64,000 nt of DNA from Chersky-840 sp963764205 (GTDB lineage: Bacteria > Actinomycetota > Acidimicrobiia > Acidimicrobiales > UBA8190). Shown here one piece after another: positions 42,275 through 50,086 of this stretch (positions are counted from its first letter, which is position 1; the number at the start of each line of letters is the position of its first letter). The stretch spans positions 1,674,001-1,738,000 of the forward strand of contig CAVXRN010000002.1 of NCBI GenBank assembly GCA_963764205.1, written 5' to 3'. The notes beneath the pieces are model-generated. The model ran no database searches. It had not been told where the DNA came from and saw only the letters and a program-made list of their open reading frames with translations. A program made the translations under genes and the position numbers.

Positions 42275-43531
42275 ATGAGCGACAACCCACGCCGTCATAC
42301 CCCGACATCGGAGACGAGCCCGTATTGGTCGTCGTCCCCACACACAAAGCGCCGAGCGTTGTCGCGACGATCGGCTGTGGCACTGGCGGTGATCTGCCTG
42401 GGCGGAACCACCGTCGGTGTGGCGCTCGCCACGGGCACGGCCCAGGCCAACCCGCCGGCGTTCCTCTCCCAGTTCTCCAACGTGGTCCCGGGTCCCTCGA
42501 CGGTGCCCACCAACGGGGACGTCAACCCCTACGGGATCGTCGTCGTACCGCACAGCACGGGCGCCCTCGTCCAAGGCGGGGTCCTCGTGAGCAACTTCAA
42601 CAACGCCAGCAACGCGCAGGGCACGGGGACGACCATCGTGCAGGAGATGCCCGACGGCACCGTGACCCAGTTCGCGCAAATCAACCAAGCCTCGACCGCG
42701 GGCCCGTGCCCGGGAGGAATCGGGCTGACCACCGCGCTGTCGGTGCTGCCCGGCGGGTGGGTCGTCGTCGGGAGCCTGCCCACGACCGCCAATGGGACCG
42801 CCAACGACGGGACGCCACAAGGCATCGGGGCAGGCTGTCTCCTCGTCCTCGACTCGTCGGGAAATCTCGTCGAGACGTGGGCCGGTGGAGCGATCAACGG
42901 ACCATGGGACATGACCGCCGCGAGCTTCGGCGACACCGCCTATCTCTTCGTGACCAACGTCCTCAACGGCACTATCGCGGCTGACGACGGTATCCCCTCG
43001 GACGAGCCGGGCAACGTCGTCGACGGTGGGACCGTCCTGCGCATCACGGTCGGGCTCTTCCATGGCCAGGCTCCGAAGATGGAGTCGCAGACCGTCGTGG
43101 CGTCGGGTTTCGCCGAGCGCACCGACCCCGGCGCCCTGGTGATCGGGCCCACCGGTGTGGCCCTGGGCTGGAACGGCACGCTCTACGTGGCGGACTCGGT
43201 CAACAACCGCATCGCGGCGGTGCCCAATGCGCTGTGGCGCGCCGGCACCTTCGGGGTGCCCGGCGGCAGCACGGTGTCCACGGCCGCGGTGCTCGACGAT
43301 CCCCTCGGCATGGTGCTCGCCCCCAACGGCAACGTGTTGACGGTCAACGGGAACAACGGCCTCATCGTCGAGACCGCGCCATGGGGCCCGACCGTGGCCA
43401 CGGCGACGCTCGACGACTCGGGTGCCCCGCCGGGCGGCGCCGGTGACCTGTTCGGGTTGGCGCTCGTGCCCGGCGGGCGCGGCATCTGGTTCGTCGACGA
43501 CGGGAGCAACACGCTCAACGCGTTCTTCTGA
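42275..43531 (+). CDS. Secreted NHL/beta-propeller-like protein
   Basis: A 418-residue exported protein. The N-terminus has an Arg-rich region RRALSRRSAVALAVICLGGTTVGVALATG and a signal peptidase site near AQA-NPP; the RRALSRRSAVAL head resembles a twin-arginine signal. The mature part is a chain of repeats with NPYGIVVVPHS..G.LVQGGVLVSNFNN, GLTTALSVLPGGWVVVGSLP, GPTGVALGWNGTLYVADSVNNRIAAVPNAL and DLFGLALVPGGRGIWFVDDGSNTLNAFF, typical NHL-type blades. Function is unknown. Preceded by GGAGGT and followed by a strong hairpin terminator. Confidence 0.85.
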   Translation: MSDNPRRHTPTSETSPYWSSSPHTKRRALSRRSAVALAVICLGGTTVGVALATGTAQANPPAFLSQFSNVVPGPSTVPTNGDVNPYGIVVVPHSTGALVQGGVLVSNFNNASNAQGTGTTIVQEMPDGTVTQFAQINQASTAGPCPGGIGLTTALSVLPGGWVVVGSLPTTANGTANDGTPQGIGAGCLLVLDSSGNLVETWAGGAINGPWDMTAASFGDTAYLFVTNVLNGTIAADDGIPSDEPGNVVDGGTVLRITVGLFHGQAPKMESQTVVASGFAERTDPGALVIGPTGVALGWNGTLYVADSVNNRIAAVPNALWRAGTFGVPGGSTVSTAAVLDDPLGMVLAPNGNVLTVNGNNGLIVETAPWGPTVATATLDDSGAPPGGAGDLFGLALVPGGRGIWFVDDGSNTLNAFF

Positions 43532-43552
43532 TCACGGCGCGACCCGGTTCGA

Positions 43553-43586
43553 GGTGGGAGGGGGTGGCTGCAAGCCCTCTCCCACC
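43553..43586 (+). terminator. Intrinsic terminator-like hairpin after the beta-propeller gene
   Basis: GGTGGGAG (43553-43560) pairs with CTCCCACC (43579-43586); the loop contains further G-run/C-run pairing (GGGG with CCCT). It starts 21 nt after the stop codon and ends 34 nt before the next gene. Confidence 0.65.
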
Positions 43587-43620
43587 GCGGGTCGGGCGCC
43601 ACACGGTGTAGACCACGCCC

Positions 43621-43911
43621 ATGGCCGTCATCGAAGTCGTCACGTTCCGTCTCGGGCCCGGTGCCGACGAGGACCGGTTCATCGAAGCCGACCACGCCGT
43701 CCAGACCGAGTGCATCTACCACCAGCCCGGCATCGTGCGCCGCACCACGGCGCGTCACGGCGAGGACTGGCTCGCGGTGACGGTGTGGGGGTCGACAGCC
43801 GACGCCGACGCGGCGGCCGACGTCTGTCGGCACGACCCCGCCGTCGCCCGGTGGAGCGCGCTCGTCGACCCCACGAGCGTCGTCACGGCGCGCTACAGCA
43901 CGCTCGACTGA
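43621..43911 (+). CDS. Small dimeric alpha-beta-barrel protein
   Basis: A 96-residue protein with the pattern of the ABM/EthD-like barrel: MAVIEVVTFRLGPGADEDRFIEADHAVQTECIYHQPGIVRRTTARHGEDWLAVTVWGSTADADAA. The C-terminus VDPTSVVTARYSTLD closes the strand. Such proteins are small monooxygenase-like or unknown; no active residues can be asserted. ATG 43621 is 6 nt after TAGACC (43609-43614), perhaps a -10 of a leaderless transcript. It converges with the VOC gene 16 nt downstream. Confidence 0.75.
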   Translation: MAVIEVVTFRLGPGADEDRFIEADHAVQTECIYHQPGIVRRTTARHGEDWLAVTVWGSTADADAAADVCRHDPAVARWSALVDPTSVVTARYSTLD

Positions 43912-43927
43912 CGGTTCTCGCCCGCCG

Positions 43928-44281
43928 TCACTGCTGGACCAGCATCACCGGGTTCCCTTCGGGGTCGGTGATGGGTGCCAGGGTGGGCCCGCCCGGAATG
44001 TCGAACGGCTCGGCCACGACGGTGCCGCCGAGCTTCGTCGCCTCGGCCAGCGACGCAGCGATGTCACGGACCTGGACGTACAGCGCCACCCCGCTTCGTT
44101 CGCCTTGGCGCAGGTGCCCGGCGGGCCCGGGCTCGGGGCCTCCGAGGCCGGCGGGGATCGCCATGATCGGCCCGTCGCCGATGTCCCAGTTGAAGAGCTG
44201 GCGATAGAAGGCGCGTTGGCGCTCCGCGTCGAGGGCCTCGATCTCGAAGTGCACGACAGGTCGCGCCCAGTCGTCACCCAT
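43928..44281 (-). CDS. VOC-superfamily protein (glyoxalase-like)
   Basis: A 117-residue single-module VOC protein from ATG 44281 (GGGAGGGA nine bases before). VVHFEIEALDAERQRAFYRQLFNWDI is the classic start of the 27 kDa antigen/CFP30B-like group, with an N-terminal His; PGPAGHLRQGERSGVALYVQVRDIAASLAEATKLGGTVVAEPFDIPGG and APITDPEGNPVMLVQQ complete it. The metal residues are only partly conserved, as in many members of this group, which are often non-enzymatic. An upstream ATG at 44296 is less well placed. The hydrolase gene's 3' end lies 39 nt upstream. Confidence 0.88.
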   Translation of the reverse strand: MGDDWARPVVHFEIEALDAERQRAFYRQLFNWDIGDGPIMAIPAGLGGPEPGPAGHLRQGERSGVALYVQVRDIAASLAEATKLGGTVVAEPFDIPGGPTLAPITDPEGNPVMLVQQ

Positions 44282-44320
44282 GCGGGTCCCTCCCACCGTC
44301 GCCGGTCATGGTAGCGACGA

Positions 44321-45094
44321 TCAGGCCGACGCGGCTTGTAGTGCGTGGAGCCCGAGCGCCTCGAGATGGGAGAAGAACAGCTCGGGCTCCTGGAACATCC
44401 AATCGTGGTCGATCGGCCGTCCGTCTGACGGCGCCGCCACGGTGAACGACGCGTCGAGCACGCGAGCGAATTTCTCTCCGTCGCCCCGGCGCAGGATCGA
44501 GTCGCGGTTGGCCCACAGGACGTGCGCGGGCAGTCTTGCGCGGGCACACGATTCGGCCTCGCCGTCACGGTCGCTCCTGAACCCCCACCACCCCGCCCCG
44601 ACGAGCTGCCGGGGGTGCTCGATCCACTGGCGGGCGAATGCCGACGCGGCCAGCGGTGTCGCCAGTCGCATCAGGCGGGTCGGATGACGCAGCGCTTCGT
44701 CGGCCAGTCCCCACTCCCGTGACACCGCCAGGGTGTCGGAGAACACGAGCTCCACCACGCGCCCGGGAAAGCCGGCCGCGAACCCGATCTCGATCCCGCC
44801 GCCGAAGGAGTGGCCGAGCAGGCTGACTCGGTCGAGGCCCAGGCCGTCGAGCGTCGCCACGAAGTCGTCGAGCACCTTGGGGTAGCGCCAGACCCCCCGG
44901 ACAGCGAAAAGGTCGGGAATGATCACCCGGCATCGGCTCGCCATGAGCTCGGCCAGGCGTCGGTAGGTGTCGGGCCGCATGGCGTAGCCGTGCAGGAGGA
45001 CGACCGGGGCGCCGGTTCCGATGTCGATGGGGACGTCGAGGACAGACAAGGATGCCGAGTAAAGCAGAGCGGGCCGACCCGGAAGAACCCGCAC
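44321..45094 (-). CDS. Alpha/beta-hydrolase-fold protein
   Basis: A hydrolase of about 257 residues. VVLLHGYAMRPDTYRRLAELM is the oxyanion-hole region; LLGHSFGGGIEIGFAAGFPGRV contains the nucleophile Ser in GHSFG, and AHVLWANRDSILRR has the Asp; the C-terminal His in PIDHDWMFQEPELF completes the triad. Substrate unknown: ester, epoxide or C-C hydrolase are all possible. GTG 45094 is the first in-frame start; TTG 45049 would remove a variable 15-residue start. The start is divergent from the PPOX gene, 35 nt apart, so they share a promoter region. Confidence 0.9.
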   Translation of the reverse strand: MRVLPGRPALLYSASLSVLDVPIDIGTGAPVVLLHGYAMRPDTYRRLAELMASRCRVIIPDLFAVRGVWRYPKVLDDFVATLDGLGLDRVSLLGHSFGGGIEIGFAAGFPGRVVELVFSDTLAVSREWGLADEALRHPTRLMRLATPLAASAFARQWIEHPRQLVGAGWWGFRSDRDGEAESCARARLPAHVLWANRDSILRRGDGEKFARVLDASFTVAAPSDGRPIDHDWMFQEPELFFSHLEALGLHALQAASA

Positions 45095-45129
45095 CCACGA
45101 CGGGTTGTACTGGTGTGAGCTCTACGCGG

Positions 45130-45588
45130 ATGAACGAAGAAGAGGTCTGGGCCTTCCTGACCGCGGCACCCCCGCGTCCGGCGGTGCTCGCCACCACGAA
45201 GAGTGACGGACGTCCCCATGTGGCGCCCGTGTGGTACGCGGTGGACGGGCAGTCGCTAGTCATCACGACGGGCGCCGACACGGTCAAGGGCCGCACGCTT
45301 CGTCGCGACCCTCGAGTAGCGGTGTGCGTCGACGACGACGCGCCGCCGTTCTCGTTCGTGGCGGTCGAGGGGGAAGCCGACATCTCCGAGGACCTCGCCC
45401 AGGTCAGGCGATGGGCCACGATCATCGGGGGTCGGTACATGGGCGCGGAGCAGGCCGAGCAGCTGGGCGAGCGCAACGGCGTCCCGGGCGAATTGCTCGT
45501 GCGGATACGACCGCTGCACATCACGGCGTTCAAGGACGTCGCCAATCGACGGGAACCTTTCGGGCCCTCGGCGTCTCTACTGCAGTGA
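45130..45588 (+). CDS. PPOX-class (split-barrel) F420- or flavin-dependent enzyme
   Basis: A 152-residue split-barrel protein. FLTAAPPRPAVLATTKSDGRPHVAPVWYAVDGQSLVITTGADTVKGRTLRRDPRVAVCVDDDAPPFSFVAVEGEADI is the standard beta-barrel of the Rv1155-like group, which in actinobacteria binds F420 or FMN. The substrate cannot be told. ATG 45130 (MNEEEVW) is selected; GTG 45115 would add five residues. The 22 nt after it precede the AhpD-like gene on the same strand, so they may be cotranscribed. Confidence 0.88.
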   Translation: MNEEEVWAFLTAAPPRPAVLATTKSDGRPHVAPVWYAVDGQSLVITTGADTVKGRTLRRDPRVAVCVDDDAPPFSFVAVEGEADISEDLAQVRRWATIIGGRYMGAEQAEQLGERNGVPGELLVRIRPLHITAFKDVANRREPFGPSASLLQ

Positions 45589-45610
45589 CCCACGACCAGG
45601 AGGTCGGACC

Positions 45611-46171
45611 ATGGCCCACGTCCCGCTCGACGACACTGCGCACCGACTGATCCCGCGGATCGCGCTGCGGTACTCACGCCACCGCTTCGGCCGCGTCGTC
45701 GAGCCGGTCGCCGCCGCGTCGCATCATTCCGGCGTCCTCGTCGCCATGGGTGCGTTGGAGACCGCGGCCGAACGGGGCTGGCGGCGCCTGGACCACGGGC
45801 TCCGGTGGCTCGCCATCCAGGCCGCGGCGATGGAGATCGGCTGCTCGTGGTGCACCGACTACGGGTACTACGAAGGCCTCGAGCAGGGCAACGACCCCCG
45901 AAAGGTCAGCGAGGTCGTGCACTGGCGTACGAGCGAGGTGTTCGACGAGCGCGAACGCGCCGTCCTGGAATACGCGGAGGTCGCCACGTCCACGCCCGTG
46001 TCCGTCTCGGACGACCTCGTGGCTCGGCTGCAGCGGTACTTCAGCGACGCGGAGATCGTGGAGTTGGCGGCCTGGGTCGCGCTGGAGAACTTCCGGTCGC
46101 GCTTCAACGCCGGCCTCGATCTCCGCAGCCAGGGGTTCTCCGACAGTTGTGCGGTGCGCAGCGACGCCTGA
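45611..46171 (+). CDS. Carboxymuconolactone decarboxylase/AhpD-like protein
   Basis: A 186-residue helical protein with the AhpD-type core: LDHGLRWLAIQAAAMEIGCSWCTDYGYYEGLEQG, where C-x2-C-x3-(Y) marks the redox site of alkylhydroperoxidase-like members. A His two positions after the second Cys in true AhpD is missing (Asp-Tyr here), so peroxidase activity is uncertain. Helices around VSEVVHWRTSEVFDERERAVLEYAE follow the family. Start ATG 45611 has CAGGAGG eight bases upstream. Its 3' end is inside a 30-nt tandem repeat. Confidence 0.88.
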   Translation: MAHVPLDDTAHRLIPRIALRYSRHRFGRVVEPVAAASHHSGVLVAMGALETAAERGWRRLDHGLRWLAIQAAAMEIGCSWCTDYGYYEGLEQGNDPRKVSEVVHWRTSEVFDERERAVLEYAEVATSTPVSVSDDLVARLQRYFSDAEIVELAAWVALENFRSRFNAGLDLRSQGFSDSCAVRSDA

Positions 46172-46223
46172 CGTCGGACCATGCCCAGGCTCAACGCCTG
46201 GCGTCGGACCATGCCCGGGGTCG
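46164..46223. repeat. Two tandem copies of a 30-nt unit
   Basis: Unit 1 46164-46193 and unit 2 46194-46223 share ACGCCTG(A/G)CGTCGGACCATGCCC and differ only at four to six bases. The array begins in the last codons of the AhpD-like gene and extends into the gap ahead of the ROK kinase. Confidence 0.8.
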
Positions 46224-46319
46224 AGGGGGCCGACGGCTACCGTGAGGTGCACCGGGCGAGAGCCGCCGGAACCCGAGGTGTGATCCGATCTTCCCCACCA
46301 TGCTGGACGACCCGACACG

Positions 46320-47282
46320 ATGACCCAGGCGACCGCGGGCGTCGATCTGGGAGGCACCAAGATCCAGGCGGTGGTGGTGTGCGACGGTGACGTCGTCGGC
46401 CAGGCACGGCACCCCACGCCGAACACCAACGCCGTCGACGTCGTGGCCGAGATCGTGGCCAGCATCCACAGCGCACTCGACGACGCCGCCATGGTCCCCT
46501 CGAACCTCGGCGCCATCGCCGTCGGGTCCCCGGGATCGGTCGACGTGCACACGGGCCACGTGTCGAGGTCCCGCAACGTCCCGGGCTTCATGGACGACGT
46601 CCCCCTCGGCCCGATCGTGAGCGCCTCGTTCGAGGGGATCCCCGTGCTGGTCGACAACGACGTGCGGGCCGCGGTCATGGGCGAGTTCCGTCGAGGTGCG
46701 GGCCGGCCGTTCCGCAACTTCCTCGGCGTGTTCGTCGGCACCGGCGTCGGGGGCGGGCTCATCCTCGAGGGCGAGCTCCGCCACGGACGCGGCAACGCCG
46801 GGGAGATCGGCCACACCACGGTCAAGCCGGGCGGCCGGCGCTGCGGATGCACGCGCCTCGGGTGCCTCGAGGCCTACGCCGGTCGACAGTCCATCGAACA
46901 GACGGCCCGGCTCCGTGTCGAGAAGGGACAGAAGACCAAGCTCTTCGAGATCATGGATCGCAAGGGCCGCGACCGGGTGACGAGCTCGGTCATCGCCGAC
47001 GCCCTGGACCAGAAAGACCGGCTCACCATCGAGCTCATCGACGAGGCCGTGGACGCGCTCGGGCTGGCACTCGCCAACGCGCAGAACCTGGTCGACCTCG
47101 AGGCGATCATCGTCGGCGGGGGCCTAGGGGATCGGCTGGGCGAGCCCTTCGTGCGCCGGGTCGAGCACGCCATGAACGCGAACCTGCGGTTCCCCGAGCA
47201 CCCTCCCGTGGTCCTCGGCACCGAGCTCGGCGACCTGTCCGGCGCGGTGGGCGCCACCGTGTTGCTGGCAGAACGGGCGTGA
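46320..47282 (+). CDS. ROK-family sugar kinase (glucokinase-like)
   Basis: Phosphorylates a hexose with ATP or polyphosphate. AGVDLGGTKIQAVV (phosphate 1), VPVLVDNDVRAAVMGEF (catalytic Asp in NDV), VFVGTGVGGGLILEGEL (adenosine), and the zinc-binding ROK motif with RRCGCTRLGCLEAYAG. 320 residues, standard for glucokinases. No N-terminal helix-turn-helix, so it is the kinase and not a regulator type. The stop overlaps the GTG of a DUF1543-like gene. Confidence 0.93.
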   Translation: MTQATAGVDLGGTKIQAVVVCDGDVVGQARHPTPNTNAVDVVAEIVASIHSALDDAAMVPSNLGAIAVGSPGSVDVHTGHVSRSRNVPGFMDDVPLGPIVSASFEGIPVLVDNDVRAAVMGEFRRGAGRPFRNFLGVFVGTGVGGGLILEGELRHGRGNAGEIGHTTVKPGGRRCGCTRLGCLEAYAGRQSIEQTARLRVEKGQKTKLFEIMDRKGRDRVTSSVIADALDQKDRLTIELIDEAVDALGLALANAQNLVDLEAIIVGGGLGDRLGEPFVRRVEHAMNANLRFPEHPPVVLGTELGDLSGAVGATVLLAERA

Positions 47283-47578
47283 GCGACGACCCCCGGCTCT
47301 ACGCCGTCTACCTCGGGGGCGACCCCGCCCCGGGCCGCCTGACCGAGGACCACGAGGCGGTCCTCGTGGTCGCCCGCGACCTGACCGAGGCTCGCCGCCG
47401 GGCGCGGGCCAAGTGGGGAGGACCGACGCGGGCCCACGTCGACGCCGTCAAGGTGGTGGACGTGGTGGACGGCTTCGCCGTCACCTTGACTCCCACCGAC
47501 CGCCACGATTCGGCCGACGTCGATCTCACCTTCGAGCCCGACGACTCCGACGCGGGTGGACCGACGCCGTCGGACTGA
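47279..47578 (+). CDS. DUF1543-like small protein
   Basis: A 99-residue protein beginning VSDDPRLYAVYLGGDPAPGRLTEDHEAVLVVARDLTEARRRARAKWGGPTRAHVDAVKVVDVVDG, which matches the start of DUF1543 proteins (YLGGxxPGxxxExHDxxFVV and the K-W element). The family is uncharacterised; the compact beta-alpha-beta pattern suggests a ligand or protein binding module. Its GTG overlaps the ROK kinase stop (4 nt). The C-terminus is acidic, DDSDAGGPTPSD. Converges with the membrane protein gene 9 nt further on. Confidence 0.75.
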   Translation: MSDDPRLYAVYLGGDPAPGRLTEDHEAVLVVARDLTEARRRARAKWGGPTRAHVDAVKVVDVVDGFAVTLTPTDRHDSADVDLTFEPDDSDAGGPTPSD

Positions 47579-47587
47579 CGCCGACCG

Positions 47588-48763
47588 CTAGCGCGACCGT
47601 TTGGGACGTGTGAGGCTCCCGCGCTTTCGTGCCGGTGCCACGGGAGCTTCCGGTCGATGGTACGCGAACACTCTGCCGCCCGGGCTTCGTTGCGGTGGGC
47701 GCCGGGGTGCCACCGGTCCGATGTGCAGATGGGTGCGGGGTCCCGACCACGGTGCCGGTGGGGCCACGACCCGATCGGCCAACCGGTAGGCGTTGGTCTC
47801 GTAGTTGACGCGCCAGCCGCGGAAGTTCGGCCATGCCTCTTCGGCCGTGAGCTCCATGGGGTAGCCGATCTCCGCCAGCATGCTCACCGCCTCTTCGAAC
47901 TCCTCGAAGGTCAACGTGATGGGGCCCTCGGGGCTCGGGTCGGGGTCCACTGGCCATCCCAGTGTCTTGGCGATCCGGTTGAGGGCGGTGAACCCCATGC
48001 GCAGACACAGACGCGCCTGGGATGACGACGCCGTGGGTGAGAGCGCCAAGTCCATTGCGGCCGCGTCGAGCACGGCCAACAGGCCCACGACCCACGAGTA
48101 CCACGGCTCGGGCGACCGGAACAGCAACAGCACCGGATAGGTGGTGTGGCTCTCGGCCACGTCCGCGGCCCAGCGCTCCCAGTCGGCATAGAAGCTGGGC
48201 AAGGCGTCGATGATGCCGACCAGTTGGTGGCGAGCGAGCACCTCGGGGCCCCACGCCGGGAGACCGGCGCGACTCTCGAGCATCGCCACCAACGCCTCGC
48301 GTCGGTTGAAGGCGTCGTAGAGGGACGGGAGATAGGCGATCTGCAGCGTGACGACGAGGGCCCACGTGGCGCCCGCCGCGATCACCACCGTGCGGTTGGG
48401 GTGCCCGCCGGCATGGGCGGTGCCCACGCTGAACAGTGTCACCGCAGCCTGGGTAAACGCCGCGAAGTAGCTGTGGGAGCTCCGATCGAGCATCAGGGCA
48501 TAGCCGAGGACGAAGAACCCGAGCCATACCGTCAGCTGCGAGATGAGCGCCACGGGCGCGGCGGGAGCCAGAAGCGCGTCTTTGACCTCGTAGGTCCGCG
48601 CCGCGCGCGACAGGACGAGGAAGAGATACCGCACCGTCCTGTTGACCACGAGCGACAGCCGCTCGATGCCGGCGGGACGTCGGGGGAGCACGAGCGTGAA
48701 CAACACGTTCGCCCCGGTGATGAGGACGATGGCGAAGCCCAACACAAAGGCGAACGCGCTCAC
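47588..48763 (-). CDS. Large membrane protein, potassium-channel-like N-terminal part
   Basis: A 391-residue membrane protein. The first 140 residues carry four hydrophobic segments: AFAFVLGFAIVLITGANVLFTLVLP, PVALISQLTVWLGFFVLGYALML, FAAFTQAAVTLFSVGTAHAGG (a pore-like TLFSVGT), and VVIAAGATWALVVTLQIAYL. TVTLFSVGTA resembles the potassium-channel filter TVGYGD only loosely. The rest is a cytoplasmic helical domain with EFEEAVSMLAEIGYP, and the last 50 residues are Arg/Pro-rich and disordered. Function unknown; an ion-channel or sensor role is plausible. GTG start with GGAAGGG upstream. Confidence 0.75.
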   Translation of the reverse strand: MSAFAFVLGFAIVLITGANVLFTLVLPRRPAGIERLSLVVNRTVRYLFLVLSRAARTYEVKDALLAPAAPVALISQLTVWLGFFVLGYALMLDRSSHSYFAAFTQAAVTLFSVGTAHAGGHPNRTVVIAAGATWALVVTLQIAYLPSLYDAFNRREALVAMLESRAGLPAWGPEVLARHQLVGIIDALPSFYADWERWAADVAESHTTYPVLLLFRSPEPWYSWVVGLLAVLDAAAMDLALSPTASSSQARLCLRMGFTALNRIAKTLGWPVDPDPSPEGPITLTFEEFEEAVSMLAEIGYPMELTAEEAWPNFRGWRVNYETNAYRLADRVVAPPAPWSGPRTHLHIGPVAPRRPPQRSPGGRVFAYHRPEAPVAPARKRGSLTRPKRSR

Positions 48764-48936
48764 GACACCCTTCCATGCACCCTGGCGGTCGTCAGCTGCG
48801 TCACCGGCCCGATCCTCTCACGATGTTCCCGGACCCCCCTCGTCCCCGGATCCCCCGTCCTCGGTCCCGTAGCGTAGAGGTGTCTCACGTCGCCGAGCGT
48901 CGGCGACGTGCGGCCCGACCGGGAAGGAGGTGTCCG

Positions 48937-49206
48937 ATGCCCACGATCGATGCACTCACGAGCGATCGCGTGCGCCTCGGCGCCGACCTGCCTGCGTCCA
49001 CACGAGCGACGTCCGCACCGCTGCACACCGCGTAGCCCGCTCGTCTCCGGCCGCACGCCGGGACCGACTCCACCCCGACATGCGTCACCGCGCCCGCCCG
49101 CGCCTGTGCTCGGCTCGCCCTGCGGTGCAAGGTGCGTCGCTCGCTGGGGTGGGTGCTCGTCGAAGTCGGGCTCAAGCTGGCCGTCGACCGCGGCACCGAC
49201 GCGTGA
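48937..49206 (+). pseudogene. Small protein gene interrupted by an amber codon
   Basis: ATG 48937 follows AAGGAGGTGTCCG, a very strong Shine-Dalgarno. The frame reads MPTIDALTSDRVRLGADLPAST for 32 codons and stops at TAG (49033-49035), then continues in the same frame for another 56 codons to TGA 49206, ending with a well-formed helix RRSLGWVLVEVGLKLAV. Small actinobacterial proteins often have a similar end; I believe the halves once formed one protein of about 88 residues. Either TAG is a real nonsense change, a sequence error, or only the first 32 codons are used. Confidence 0.45.
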
Positions 49207-49231
49207 CCGGAGGCCGGAATACGCTCGCGCC

Positions 49232-50086
49232 ATGGGAATCTCGGTCAGGTTCGGTCGGGCCTTGCGCCCTGCGTTGGTCGCCGTCGTCCTGAGCGCCTCG
49301 TTCTTCGTGCTGGCTCCGGGGGCGAGTGGCTCCGGCATGTGGATCCCGACCCAGGGGCTGCAATGGCAGTACCAGCTCCAGGGCAAGTTGAAGACGAACC
49401 TCTGTGTCGTCCCCGTTGGGGGCGGAGCCTGTGTCCGACCCAACGTCTATGACCTCGACCTCTACGCGCCCAACGGCGTGACGCTCAATACCGCCGCGGT
49501 GAGGGCCATTCACGCTTTCGGCGCCCACGCCGTCTGTTACGTCGACGCCGGCACGTGGGAGGACTTCCGACCAGACGCCGACAGCTACCCCGCGGCGGTG
49601 AAGGGCCTGTCCAACGGGTGGCCCGGCGAACGCTGGCTCGACATCAGGGCCACAGGCGTCCTCCTGCCGATCATCACCGCCCGGGTGGCCAACTGTGCGG
49701 CGGCGGGCTTCGACGCCGTGGACTTCGACAACGTCGACGGCTACGAGAACGACACCGGCTTCCCGCTCACCGCGGCCGACCAGCTGACTTTCAACGAGGA
49801 TCTCGCCGCCATCGCCCACTCCTACAACCTCTCGGTCGGCCTCAAGAACGACCCCGACCAGCTGGGCGCGCTGGAAGGCACCTTCGATTTCGCCATCAAC
49901 GAGCAGTGCGCGCAGTACGGCGAGTGTGACGAGTACGACCAATGGACCGCGGCGGGCAAGGCGGTGGTGGAGGTCGAGTACCGCGCCAAGCCGGCCCGGT
50001 ACTGCCCCAGCGCCGAGCTGCACGGACGTGACGCGATCCACAAGAGCCTGGCTCTGCGAGCCACACCGTGGAAGCCCTGTCGCTAG
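49232..50086 (+). CDS. Secreted GH114-family glycosidase (endo-alpha-1,4-polygalactosaminidase-like)
   Basis: An exported glycoside hydrolase of 284 residues. After a signal peptide (ALRPALVAVVLSASFFVLAPGASG) comes the TIM-barrel domain: WQYQLQGKL, YDLDLYAPNGV, AHAVCYVDAGTWEDFRPDADSYP, WPGERWLDIRA, AAAGFDAVDFDNVDGYENDTGFPLTAADQLTF, SVGLKNDPDQLGALEGTFDFAINEQCAQYGEC. The paired acids in FDAVDFDNVDGY are expected to be catalytic. GH114 enzymes cut galactosamine-rich polysaccharides, as in biofilm or capsule. ATG 49232 follows TACGCT (49220-49225) by 6 nt: leaderless. Overlaps the convergent glycosyltransferase gene by 4 nt. Confidence 0.88.
   Translation: MGISVRFGRALRPALVAVVLSASFFVLAPGASGSGMWIPTQGLQWQYQLQGKLKTNLCVVPVGGGACVRPNVYDLDLYAPNGVTLNTAAVRAIHAFGAHAVCYVDAGTWEDFRPDADSYPAAVKGLSNGWPGERWLDIRATGVLLPIITARVANCAAAGFDAVDFDNVDGYENDTGFPLTAADQLTFNEDLAAIAHSYNLSVGLKNDPDQLGALEGTFDFAINEQCAQYGECDEYDQWTAAGKAVVEVEYRAKPARYCPSAELHGRDAIHKSLALRATPWKPCR

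Noticed and set aside
49033..49035. Programmed stop-codon readthrough or pyrrolysine at the amber codon
   Set aside because: No downstream stimulatory structure or pyl genes are seen; a nonsense change or error is simpler.
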